Position numbers and translations under genes: made by a program. The notes under the pieces are model-generated. The model ran no database searches. It was given only the letters and a program-made list of their open reading frames with translations, and was not told the DNA's origin. A DNA stretch of 64,000 nt from Spizellomyces punctatus DAOM BR117 (Eukaryota > Chytridiomycota > Chytridiomycetes > Spizellomycetales > Spizellomycetaceae): assembly GCF_000182565.1 (NCBI RefSeq), contig NW_015971552.1, forward strand, positions 307,353-371,352, given 5' to 3'. Of the stretch, positions 24,557 through 34,749 are shown in pieces; position 1 is the first letter of the stretch; each line of letters begins with the position of its first letter.

Positions 24557-26821
24557 ATGAGGGCTATCATTTTCAACAGACCTTCCAGCCGATCTCGATG
24601 GAGCACAATTCTAATGCTCATGCTCTGCACCGCCTTCCTCTGCCTTCTTGATCGAACTCGTCGGAAAGCTGCAAGAGTGCTTCCAGAATGGGTGCACAAA
24701 GGAATATCGACGGAGCTCTCAGAATTCGTAAAGAAGGCCGATATCAACATCCAATGTTCTCATCAGCTTGAACAGCCAGCCATTATTGAGCCGAATCGCA
24801 AAGTGCAATCGGATCTTCCCGAATTTGGACAATGGAGATCCAAAAATGCCCTTCGGTTAGGAATGTCCCAGTGCGACGCTCATGTAACATATCAACAGAA
24901 CCTCCTGTACGACTTCTACGGCTCTCGCCTTGCAAATATCACTCACGTCGGCGTCATTGGTCAGACGATTATTGCGAATCCAGGCGATGCTGCCTTGTAT
25001 ACTGCTACTGTATCTATGCTCCAAAAACTTCATATCCACATAGTTTACGCCTGCCCCTTCCGTGAATGCTCGGTGGACGAAATGCAGAAGGCCTTAGATG
25101 AAGCTCAGCCCGATAAGCGACGTCAAGGAATTGTATTTAACGGAGGTGGAAATATGAAATCTCAGTCTTTCATAGCGCAGGAGGTCAGGAATACCTTCGT
25201 TGAAGCGTTTCCGGAGGTTCAGATTACACACATGCCGCAAAGTGTATGGTTCGAGGATCCCAAGCATGATGAGTTGACGAGGGAGATATATAAGCGGCAT
25301 AAGGATGTGGTTGTGACAGTCAGGGATCGGCTTTCCTTCGAACGCATCAAGCATTGGACGAACGAAGGCATACCCGTCTACCTTCTTCCGGACACTGCAC
25401 ACATTCACGGTGTACGGACAGATTACATGGGTGACGTAAAGTACGATTTCCTCATTGTTCCACGAAATGACAATGAGAACGGTGTCTCGCATCATCAAGT
25501 TGGAGCGTTTGAAACGTTGGTGAGAGGAGATGGCATGCAGGCCGCAAAAATGGTGATTGGGGACTGGAATGATCAGCCCTTTGAAAAGATCATACCGTTG
25601 CAAGAAAAGGACCGAACGCAACAGGCTTGGCTGCGTTATAGATTTGGGATGGAGTGGTTGGCACAGGGGGAGCTGATTGTGACGGATCGACTGCATGCAA
25701 CTATCGTTGGATTGTCGCTTGGAAAGCAGGTTATCGTGATGGAACAAGGACCATACAAGAAGATTCAAGGATTTTACGAGACATGGTACAAACCTGGATG
25801 CGACGATCTTGTCAGGTTTGCAGATGGAGTCGAAGAAGCTGTAAACTTGGCGATGGAGTGGTACAAGAATGGAAAGTCATTTCCGGCATCAAAAGCACAA
25901 TCAAACCGAGAGCTCCTTCCCATGGCCTCCAACACTCTCCCAGAGCCTAAACCCACGTCACCGAAATATGCAGTAACAACGGTGCTGACCGGAGACCGCT
26001 ACCTGGCAGGGGCACTTGTCCTCGGGTTTTCCATCTCAAAGGTCAATTCTCTAAGAAACATAGACCGCATTGCCCTCGTTCCCAAAGACGCTGCACTATC
26101 AGATACCCACGTCAAAATGTTGGAAAAAGTTGGATGGACACTTTTGTACGTTGATCGTGTTCCGATGCCCGCAAAGGTCAACTGGAAGTTCGAAGATATG
26201 TTGATCAAGTTGCAAACCTTCAAGATGACTCAGTACGAAATGATTGCCGCAATTGACTCTGATGCTTTTGTTGTTGGAGATTTTTTGCCTGCGTTTGAAC
26301 TATTGTCCGTGAGCGGGGCTCCTTTGGCAGCGACAATGGCAGCCACTAAACCAGTCGCACCATTTTGGGACCTAATGGCAGGCCATTTCAACGCCGGGAC
26401 AGTTTTCCTTCGCACCAATGCAACTGCATACGAGATTCTACATGCGCTGTCCCAAAACAAAGAGTACTATCCAACAGACTTGGCTGAACAGTCACTGTTG
26501 AACCGGTACTACGCCGGACAATGGCTTGGATTGCCTGCTACCTACAACCTCCTATTTGCATATTCGACACGAAGAGAGTACTATCATGATATTCGTCCAC
26601 AAACCAAGATAATACATTTTGCTGGCCATTATAAACCGTGGCTACCGTGTACCGACAAAAATACGCACTCTTGTGGATATGATTTGCATCCGGATGTCAT
26701 GCTTTGGAGACGATGGTTCAAGGAACTTGTGCGGGATATGGGTTGGAATGAGCGGGATTTTTTGGGGGATAGGCGTTCAGATGCTATACCTGATTTTGTT
26801 TGGGAGGATCTGATGCTGTAA
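24557..26821 (+). CDS. Polysaccharide pyruvyl transferase fused to GT8 glycosyltransferase
   Basis: One exon of 754 aa. A basic N-terminus and one hydrophobic helix (WSTILMLMLCTAFLCLL, about 15-31) suggest a type II Golgi membrane protein. Residues about 125-440 are a polysaccharide pyruvyl transferase domain: NPGDAALYTATVSML, GIVFNGGGNM, MPQSVWFEDP, VTVRDRLSFERI, VYLLPDTAH, and TDRLHATIVGLSLGKQVIVM followed by FYETW. A Pro-rich linker precedes a GT8 (glycogenin-like) domain at about 470-700, with the metal-binding DSD (Asp567 and Asp569), HFNAGTVFLR and IIHFAGHYKPW. The first domain would add pyruvate ketals to sugars (compare S. pombe Pvg1) and the second would add a hexose. The lack of introns is unusual for a gene this long here. 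Confidence 0.9.
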   Translation: MRAIIFNRPSSRSRWSTILMLMLCTAFLCLLDRTRRKAARVLPEWVHKGISTELSEFVKKADINIQCSHQLEQPAIIEPNRKVQSDLPEFGQWRSKNALRLGMSQCDAHVTYQQNLLYDFYGSRLANITHVGVIGQTIIANPGDAALYTATVSMLQKLHIHIVYACPFRECSVDEMQKALDEAQPDKRRQGIVFNGGGNMKSQSFIAQEVRNTFVEAFPEVQITHMPQSVWFEDPKHDELTREIYKRHKDVVVTVRDRLSFERIKHWTNEGIPVYLLPDTAHIHGVRTDYMGDVKYDFLIVPRNDNENGVSHHQVGAFETLVRGDGMQAAKMVIGDWNDQPFEKIIPLQEKDRTQQAWLRYRFGMEWLAQGELIVTDRLHATIVGLSLGKQVIVMEQGPYKKIQGFYETWYKPGCDDLVRFADGVEEAVNLAMEWYKNGKSFPASKAQSNRELLPMASNTLPEPKPTSPKYAVTTVLTGDRYLAGALVLGFSISKVNSLRNIDRIALVPKDAALSDTHVKMLEKVGWTLLYVDRVPMPAKVNWKFEDMLIKLQTFKMTQYEMIAAIDSDAFVVGDFLPAFELLSVSGAPLAATMAATKPVAPFWDLMAGHFNAGTVFLRTNATAYEILHALSQNKEYYPTDLAEQSLLNRYYAGQWLGLPATYNLLFAYSTRREYYHDIRPQTKIIHFAGHYKPWLPCTDKNTHSCGYDLHPDVMLWRRWFKELVRDMGWNERDFLGDRRSDAIPDFVWEDLML

Positions 26822-27545
26822 AAAGTTGTAGAAAGTGCGGATAGGGTCCTAATTAGGCCGCTGCTGATGTAGAAAGTAAAATGTTACTATTATATGTATG
26901 TGTTTTCTAATAAGATATAGTTGCACACTCGATCATTCAGCTCTAAAAGATGCAGTGAGATTCACGACTTGACAGCAGCGATCGGCTTACTTGACTGTGG
27001 CTTAGGGCACGTGATCTTATTTTCTTCTATAAAACTTTGGGATTCAAGGTTTGTTCCTCTCCCAACTTTAGACTCAGCTGGGTGCTGCGGGTACCTGTAC
27101 TGACAAACAGCCTGAAGAGAGCAGTTCACGTACTCGACGCACTCAGGCCTCAAGGAGGAGGGTAAAGTCAATAAACAATATCGTGGGGATGAACAATTAC
27201 TCAACTCAGCTCACATCGAGTGCCAAATTGGTACAGTGAGAGAAAATTATGGGTTCTGAACAGATATTGTTTGTTGTCTTGCTTTAATTATGGGCTGTTG
27301 CAAGCTTTGAAATGCCTTAAAACATCTACATGGTGATTTCCATCTCCAATGAAGTGCATAAAACATCTACTTGGCTGTTTTTATCTCCAATGAGAAGTGC
27401 ATCGCCTTCAATTTATATACGAGATTCACCTATTTATCCCACACGATTCTACCAAAATTACAGAATTCAATCTACCACTCTAAAAGGGTCAACCATCGAC
27501 CCAAGGGTTCTATATCATAGAAACAACTGACGCAATGTACTCTAC
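26822..27545. other. Convergent intergenic region with a short tandem repeat
   Basis: 724 bp, AT-rich. Apart from the 42-bp direct repeat at 27318-27401 and a TATA-like TATAAAAC near 27028 I see nothing here. Confidence 0.5.
27318..27401 (+). repeat. Imperfect 42-bp tandem direct repeat (two copies)
   Basis: Copy 1 (27318-27358) and copy 2 (27359-27401) both begin TAAAACATCTAC, contain ATCTCCAATGA and end AAGTGCA, with substitutions and a small indel in the middle. It lies downstream of the converging GPI-protein and transferase genes. No function is known. Confidence 0.7.
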
Positions 27546-28742
27546 TTAAAAGGCAAAGACAGTACCCAGCAAGCCAACAACCGCAGTTACAAAGGTGAAT
27601 CTGGCTTCGTTTCTAAAAGATCCAGATCCGGGGAGAGGCATATTGGGTCCGCCTGGAAAGCCTCCACTGTTTGCTCCACCCGCAGTACTACTACCACCGG
27701 TCTGTTGCTGGGGCTTGCCGCACGTATTTAGAATTTGCGCACCAGAAACTCCGCCTGCCGCAGTTTGAAGTGGTGACAAGTCGCAAAGTTTGGTGTTGTC
27801 GTCCACTTGGACAATAGGTCCGGAGATTTTGGAATTGCCAAAGACCTTTACATCAGCCAAAGCCGCATTGTGCGTCAGCGTCAAATTGGTGACGCTGGCG
27901 AGACTGATACCGTCCAAGGATGTTAGGGAATCACACGTGGTAACTTTCAACGCGGTCCCGTTTGCTGCGGAGGTAAAGACCGACAGTGGGGTGAGGGTTT
28001 TGATCACTGGAAGGCGCTCAATCGTGATGGACTGCACAGGGAAGGGGCCAGTCGAAGGGAGGTTGTCGAGTGAGTTCAACCGAGTGTTGTTAGAAATTAT
28101 CACAACATTCCCAACACTCTTGAGGTTCTGCAACCCGTCCAGAGCAGCCAAAATAGGGTTACCGTACACAGAGATTCCAAAGGCGAATCTGGGGCTCTTA
28201 TTGGGGTTGATGTTGGTCAGGGTGGCTAATCCAGCAATGGAGACAAGTTGCGGGTTTTGGTACACCAGCACTCCGCCTTGAATTGTCGTCAACGAGTTCA
28301 ACCCAAACACATTGGAAAGTTGAGCGTTGTCGTGAATAAACAAATTCTCTCCGACTGTCCTCAAGTTACCAAGGCCGGTCAAGGTGCGCAGGTTGGTACC
28401 TGAAATGTCAATAGACAGCTGCACGCTCTCAATCTTGGCCAAAGGACTGAGGTCCGTAATCCCCGGTCCGGCGAGGAGCAGTGATCCCAGAAGGTTTGTG
28501 CAATTTGTTCCCACAAGTTGAGCCAGCTGTGCTTGCGTTTCGATACGGCTCCAATCGTTCTGAACTCCACAGGAGACGCCTGGCGCGGTTGAGTTGCCCC
28601 CTGCCGGAGGAGGGTTGGCGGGTTGCGTTGTGTTGCCTCCTGCAGGAGGAGGATTGGCGGGTTGCGTTGTGTTGCCCTGCTGAGCCGTGACAGCAGTGGC
28701 GGCTAGCGCACATAGAACGACAGAGATTTGTAGGAAACGCAT
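27546..28742 (-). CDS. GPI-anchored L-domain (Ecm33-like) cell-surface protein
   Basis: Single exon, 398 aa. A signal peptide (MRFLQISVVLCALAATAVTA) is followed by a Thr/Pro repeat region with two NTTQPANPPPAGG units and many N-glycosylation sites. Residues about 60-330 are receptor L-domain/leucine-rich repeats (ITDLSPLAKIESVQLSI, LTGLGNLRTVGENLFI, LDGLQNLKSVGNVVII, SLDGISLASVTNL). The C-terminus is Gly/Ser-rich and ends in a hydrophobic tail (FTFVTAVVGLLGTVFAF), a GPI-anchor signal. This layout matches fungal Ecm33/Sps2-type wall proteins. Neighbouring genes on both sides encode glycan-modifying enzymes. Confidence 0.85.
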   Translation of the reverse strand: MRFLQISVVLCALAATAVTAQQGNTTQPANPPPAGGNTTQPANPPPAGGNSTAPGVSCGVQNDWSRIETQAQLAQLVGTNCTNLLGSLLLAGPGITDLSPLAKIESVQLSIDISGTNLRTLTGLGNLRTVGENLFIHDNAQLSNVFGLNSLTTIQGGVLVYQNPQLVSIAGLATLTNINPNKSPRFAFGISVYGNPILAALDGLQNLKSVGNVVIISNNTRLNSLDNLPSTGPFPVQSITIERLPVIKTLTPLSVFTSAANGTALKVTTCDSLTSLDGISLASVTNLTLTHNAALADVKVFGNSKISGPIVQVDDNTKLCDLSPLQTAAGGVSGAQILNTCGKPQQQTGGSSTAGGANSGGFPGGPNMPLPGSGSFRNEARFTFVTAVVGLLGTVFAF

Positions 28743-29315
28743 TGTAGTAAAGCGACGACTTGGAGGTCAGAGGTGTCCTCTTTGCAAGTAGCTACTCACT
28801 TGGGTGTGCTCATCTGAGTCGTGCTTGAAAATTAATGCGGTGGGTAATCAACGGCCCAAAGGGTTTCATTTACCATATTTGGTACATAGCTGCCAATGCA
28901 GTGATTGTGCCCACTTGCCGGTGGACAAGTGACTTTTGTGGGTGCATTGTGTGAGTCAGGCTTTGGTTCAAATGTCTGAATCGAAGCACGTGGAAATGAA
29001 CATGGCAACTGCTTATTGCTGTTCACCTGGATTACTTGTCAAATAAACGTTGGTTTTTATTTTGTATGCTTTTAGCGATGTCGTTAAAGAGCAATGCAAT
29101 GCAAGTCTCAACACCTCATCTTTACAGCTGCATTTCTCACATAATGGAGAGGAAATGGCTGCAATTTGATTGAAATCGGATATTTTAAGCAACTTAAAGT
29201 TTTTGTGAGGCGGGAAATAATTCTGAAATTTATCCCCACTACCCGGTAAGTTGCATTTCTGCACAAGACGGTACATGAACTCCGTTGGCGCAGCACTCGA
29301 CTCCCAGCTCGCAAA
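28743..29315. promoter_or_regulatory. Divergent intergenic region
   Basis: 573 bp between the GPI protein and the fucosyltransferase-like gene. The two starts face away from each other. No motif I can name. Confidence 0.35.
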
Positions 29316-30705
29316 ATGCCATCCTCCAAGAGTGGAGCCGTTAAACTCTTCTATGTCATTGTCACTATTACCTGCCTTGCAAGCTTCCTCCTCATATCCT
29401 CTTCATCCCGCACATCCTTGCAAACATTCCGATTTTTCCAGCAGTCGCTACCGCCCGTTTCCAATGACCGCAAGACAGTCGTTGACCGCCTGTACAGAAT
29501 GGGGCACTATAACTGGATAGACTACTTGGATACAATGGATGAAGAGGGTCTCTCGCCACTGACCAAGGAGGTTCAAAAGTGGATATACGATAATCAGCAC
29601 CCCCCAAAAGAAGAATGTCGCAAGAAAAAGTTTTTGATAGCGGGTGGGACGGAAAACGTTGGGTTAGGAGCGTATTTGCATAGTAAGTGAAGCAATTAAC
29701 TGTATACTTTCCTGGCAAAAACATGGTCTAATCGGTAATAAAGAACAAGGATTCCTTCTGGCAGCTGCGCTAGAAGCTGGGTGGATTTACGTTCTGGAAC
29801 CGATAGGGACTGAGAATGGAAAATATGAGTTTTCCGACAACTGCGGACCACCCAACGGCCCTGTTCAATCCAATCTCGAGTGCTTCACCCAACCTTACAG
29901 CTCATGCACGTATGAAGACGCTCTGCAAGCCGAAACAAAAGTGAGAACCAATACTTGGGGCACTGTGGATCTGGACGGTGCATCGTACGATAAAGACCTC
30001 GTACCAAGCTTGTGGAAGAAAAATCTACAGGAAAAGTTCCCAAACGCAGAGTTAACTCTAGAGTTTTTCAGGCTTTGGTGGAGGGGACAGAGTTCCGCTT
30101 ATTTATCCCGTCTCAACGCGCAGACAACGGATGCTTTGCTTTCCCTGCGTCTCAAAGAGTCTCTGCACAACGCATATTCAGCTAACTCTAATAACGTATC
30201 CAAACCTGCTCCGTACCCTCTACCCGAAGGTACATTCAATCTCCACGTTCGTCACGGAGATAAAGGATCGGAGATGACATTGATCCCGTTCAGCACTTAC
30301 ATTGAAACGGTTCAGAAATATGCGGCAGAGAATCCTATGGGTGTTTATAAACGCCTCTTTGTCTCGTCGGAAGATCCAGAGGTGATTCATTCCGCAAATT
30401 TGCTCCCGATTTCGGATAGGGACGATGGTACTACGAGCTCGAGAACATGGGAAATTTTCACGTCCGACATCCCCCGATACAATAAAGGACCTATGGACCA
30501 GCTCTCTCTATTTGGCCGGTCAACCATGACTCTCTCTTGGTATTTGCAGTTATGGATGGGGTTGGAATGTGATGGGTGGGTAGGGACCAGGGCGTCAAAC
30601 TGGAATAGGATTATAGACGAGTTCAGATGTATCTTTGTAGCCAAGTGCCGTTTGCCATATTTTGAAGTAGGGTTGAAGAATGATTGGAAGGGATATTTCT
30701 GGTGA
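29316..30705 (+). CDS. GT23 (alpha-1,6-fucosyltransferase)-like type II membrane protein
   Basis: Two exons (29316-29682, 29750-30705), about 440 aa. An N-terminal anchor (LFYVIVTITCLASFLLI, about 11-27) is followed by a lumenal stem with paired Cys. The catalytic half has NLHVRHGDKGSEMTL, comparable to the HVRRTDK motif of FUT8/NodZ, then RLFVSSEDPEVI, TSDIPRYNKGP and CDGWVGTRASNWNRIIDEF, which fits the last donor-binding motif. The family transfers fucose from GDP-fucose, but fungal members are poorly studied and the acceptor is unknown. The intron (29683-29749) splits an Arg codon. Confidence 0.65.
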
Positions 30706-30828
30706 GGGTTTAAACTATTTATCGTAATTTCATAATGAGGCAAATTATTATATATCGTGTACGGTTGGAGCTATAGACAATTCATTATTAAGAGAAACTA
30801 CTTCTAAATCTACATACGGAAAAGAAAT

Positions 30829-32101
30829 CTAAAGAGACGCTCCCAACTGTGCCCGCTTCGCTTTCACAACCTCATCCTCTTCTTCGCTTTCTTCTTCGCT
30901 ACTCAGTCCCATGGGCATCATGGAACTGTCATCACCCGAAGACCAACTTCGGCGCTGTTGTTCCAAATATAGTGAGAGGCTTAGATGCTCCTCGTCTTCA
31001 AGGTTTTCATTAGCTTGCGAGGCGAGGATGGAGTCAAAGAAAGATAAGGGAGTGGACGGAGAGGCAGCGGGATTGTCATCCCTCTCTTCTTCTCCTTCCC
31101 GTGCTTCCTTTGACTCTCCATCCGACCCAACTCCAGGTTCCACAACGTCTCCATCGCGCTGATCATCAGTGGCGCCAAAGCTGTCGCTACGTGTAGGTAC
31201 CAGGACGCTACCTCTCGCGCCTGCCCGTTTGAATGGAACAGGACGGCCTGGTGGAACCACGGAAATACCATTCGCACCGACAGACGATGTTCTCGGAGGT
31301 ATGTCAGCTGCGAGATGCTGCAAACTGCTTCGTCGTACTCTTCCACGACCACGGTAACGTGCTGGTATGATCGATGCGACGATCGACGATGCGCGGGGAT
31401 ACAGGTCCTTGACTGCGGCCTGGACACTCGATGGATTGTCAATTAGAGAGAGGTAGAACAGAGTTTCCGGGCGAGACTGTATCGTTCTTCCTGCCAGAAC
31501 TATAGTCCAAACAAGCATTGTTAACGCCGCGCCTTCAATATTTCCTTCGTCCATTCAGCAACATGAACGCACCTCTAGTTACCAAACACTCTTCTGCGAC
31601 GTGAACTAAAAGATATTTCCGAGGTCCTACCCACTGGCATCCCTGTCTCCTGTGCGCGCAATATACATCCAAGTCGTCTACAACATGTTTGACATCCCGA
31701 TCAACCTCCATTTTTTTGCCTTCCAGCGGTTTGATGCACCATGGGCAGGTTGGCTTCTGCTTCTGCCATCTTCTCACGCATGTCGAGCAGATGAGCTGGC
31801 GACAGCATGGGAGGCGAATGGGTGTGGCATAGACCTCCATGCAGAGGGAACAACATACTCGGGAGGGAAAGTCAGAGTCGTCCTTGTCAAATGGATGTAC
31901 ATAGGAATAGACTTGTTGGAATATTCCCGTTGTGGCAGCAGCGTTGCGGGAGACGGTGCGCGGTTGAATTCGGCTCGTTGTTGTGGATGCTCTATGCAGC
32001 GTCCAGGAGAAGGGAAGTGTTGGGTCGTCCGTGAACCGGTCGGCGTCATGTTGGTGTACATGTCTGCTGGCTGTCATCCCTGGGCTTGCGATCACTGTCA
32101 T
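30829..32101 (-). CDS. RING finger / TRAF-type zinc finger protein
   Basis: Two exons (32101-31573, 31490-30829), about 396 aa. The RING finger is CCSLCMEVYATPIRLPCCRQL then CSTCVRRWQKQKPTCPWC. Next is a TRAF-type zinc finger segment (YCAHRRQGCQWVGPRKYLLVH, then EEC). The rest is low-complexity with acidic Ser-rich blocks (SSEEESEEEDE). It is probably an E3 ubiquitin ligase of unknown target. The intron was fixed by GTGCGT...CTGGCAG with a GTTAAC branch site; other junctions fail the frame. The first true ATG is at 32101 (MTVIASPG) and a second at 32077 is possible. It is divergent from the DOHH gene, with 242 bp between starts. Confidence 0.82.
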
Positions 32102-32343
32102 ATTGAAGCTTCCGTGCACTCTCTACTCGTCCGTTCTGCTTCCTGCGCCTTCTTTTTATTGTACTTTACTTCCTACTTGTCAAGTTGCTACATTCGTGAT
32201 ATTCACAGTGTTCAAGACAGCTTGTTGGCCCTTTGACCCTGTCGTTCCTTCAACTCCAACTAAAAACTTGCTCCACGTGATTTGAACCTTGTGGTGGTAT
32301 TTTATTTGTTTTTGACAAGTTTACAAGTTCCCTGGTTGCCAAA

Positions 32344-33441
32344 ATGACAATTTCCGTAGACGCACTCCCGCCCACCAACCCTACCAATGTAGACTCAAAG
32401 ACATATGCATCACTATCAAATATACTCACAAATGTCAGCGGGGACGTCCCGCTCCACAAGCGCTTCAGAGCCCTCTTTACACTAAAGTCCCTCAACAATG
32501 AAAACTCGGTCGACATTATTGCAAAGGGTTTCGCCGATCCGTCCGCTTTGCTCAAACATGAGCTTGCTTATGTGCTCGGTCAAATGCGAAACAAAGCAGC
32601 CATTCCTCACCTGACAAAAGTTTTGAGTGACAAGTCAGAGGATCCTATGGTGCGACATGAGGCTGCTGAGGCACTAGGTGCGATAGCGGAAGAGGGGTGC
32701 TTGCCCGTGCTCGAAGAGTACAAGACGGATGAACAACGAGTTGTTCGGGAAACATGTGAATTGGCAATCGAGAGAATATTATATGAAACACGAAGAAGAG
32801 AAACGGGAGAACAAGAAGCCCCTAGTCCTTACACATCAGTCGATCCAGCTCCGCCTGTTGCAACCCAAGAGAAGACGACTCAGGATTTGAGGAACCAATT
32901 ATTGGATACCTCTTTGCCGCTTTTTGAGCGGTACAGGGCCATGTTTGCCTTGCGAAATCGTGGGGATGAGGACGCTGTCTTGGCTTTAGCCGAAGGGTTG
33001 ACAGATGACAGTGCCCTCTTCAGGCATGAAATTGGTATGAGTTACTGACTTCTTCCGAAGAAATGAAATGTATCTTACTAACGGATTTATAACCGTTGTA
33101 GCTTATGTATTTGGTCAAATGCAACATCCCGCAAGCGTTCCGGCTCTCATCAAGGTATAGGGAGCACAGCTCACTGTATTTCTTCTTTAAACATTACAAT
33201 AACTCCCATGCTTTGTAAACAGTCCCTCTCCAACACCACAGAAGAAGGAATGGTGCGACACGAATGCGCCGAAGCCTTAGGGTCTATTGCCGCTCCCGAA
33301 TGCTTCGAGGTTCTTAAAAAGTTTAGCGCGGACCCAGAGCGTGTTGTGAGAGAAAGTTGTATTGTTGGCCTGGACATGTTTGAGCATGAGACGTCGGGGG
33401 AATTCCAGTACGCGGATGGGTTGACCGCCTCCACGCATTAA
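32344..33441 (+). CDS. LIA1: Deoxyhypusine hydroxylase
   Basis: Three exons (32344-33034, 33102-33154, 33223-33441), about 320 aa. HEAT-like repeats carry the four His-Glu pairs that bind the di-iron centre: KHELAY (about 72/73), RHEAAEA (about 105/106), RHEIAY (about 228/229) and RHECAEA (about 261/262). The enzyme completes hypusine on eIF5A by hydroxylating deoxyhypusine. The third HE motif is assembled across the first splice junction. Confidence 0.95.
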
Positions 33442-33562
33442 ATTTCTTGTTTTACATAGAAGAGGTGGATGTTTATTTTAAATCTTCCTTTGTGCATGTC
33501 TCACCGGTCAAGTAGATGACATTTCAAGAATTGCTGTGTATAATAATTGAAATATGGGTATT

Positions 33563-34544
33563 TTATCCTAAATAATGTACGATTCCCCACATCAGAATGA
33601 TTGTGATTGTCATCCCGCCCAACAAAATCCATCTATCTGTGGCAGTCCGTTGTTCGATGTATCGTATAACGGTGGTCGAAAGACCCAAAGTGTTGGCTAT
33701 ATCGTATAATCTTCGTTGGGTGCCCTGTCCGAGGTAAAACAGAACCTTATCAGGATTCACGCATGAATATGACTTGACAGGGGGAAGCACGAACACACCT
33801 TTAGCACTTCACGTTGCTCGTACAAATCCTGTAGCGCTGTTCGTCCCATATGAATAAATTCATCTATCCTGTGTCCTGATCCCTCCAACACCTGGTTTTC
33901 GCGAAGCATCTGGTCCATCATCAGTATGGAAGTGTCGGCTGACCCTGGCTCATGTCGAACAGCGCTGGAGGTTCGTCGTTCAGCGCTGCCAAGTAGCTCT
34001 TCCCGCTCTTTCGTGCTCGCCTATAATCGAATCAGCAAATAAGACTGTAGTCTACCTTGAGCAGGCGAGGGATATGTCCCACGTTACCCTTGCTCGTTCG
34101 TTGGCTTTCCATTGTGAAAATGCAATTTGGATGGACGTGAAGTCTTCTCGTACTTTTTTCGCTCGTCTGGTCGTTTCGCCAATAAGGTGAGGTACCCAAA
34201 AGGGGATATCAACGTCCGTTGTCACTACTCCTTTCCTCAATCTTATGTACCATACGTGAGGTTAAACAAGGGTTACCTACGCGAGCGCTTTCTCCCGTTT
34301 TGCGGCGGTCACTTCACGTCGAGCAAATTGGTCAAGATCATTGGCAGAGCGTTGCAGGGATGCAAGACCGGCGGTGATTTGCCCTACGGTGCTATATCGT
34401 CAGGCTCTAGTATCTCGGTACAAACTGCGGAGGCTAACCTTGCAGAGCAGAAGATGTGTCCTGGCCGTTCTCGAGTCGTTCGAGTTCTTGGTGTAGTTGA
34501 TGTATCTGTTTTACGGTACTGTTATACAGAATTGTTGCGCTCAT
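33563..34544 (-). CDS. BOS1: Golgi/ER SNARE Bos1 (GOSR2, membrin)
   Basis: Five exons (34544-34439, 34383-34281, 34166-34088, 34020-33799, 33724-33563), about 223 aa. It starts MSATILYNSTVKQIHQLHQE and carries the SNARE heptads QVLEGSGHRIDEF and GRTALQDLYEQREVLKGTQRR. The signature DIANTLGLSTTVIRYIEQR and a C-terminal anchor (WILLGGMTITIILMWGIVHYL) follow. It is the Qb-SNARE for ER-to-Golgi vesicle fusion. All splice phases agree and length matches the family. Confidence 0.93.
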
Positions 34545-34749
34545 TTCTACTGTTTGATGGGTTGTATGATGGAGACCAAATGAACAATATTCGTGATGAC
34601 CGGCCAACCTTCACTGCCAAACTGCCCGGTGTATCACACTCGGCCAAAAATGGCTAAATGACAAATCTATAATTTTTTTTAACAAACTGTTGAGATTCTC
34701 CACTTGAGTCGCGTTTTCATTTTCTTTTCAAACACTACATACGTTCAAA

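Noticed and set aside
31652-32236. 194-codon plus-strand frame
   Set aside because: It overlaps the RING-finger exon in antisense. The RING cysteines and histidines on the minus strand are clearly the coding signal.
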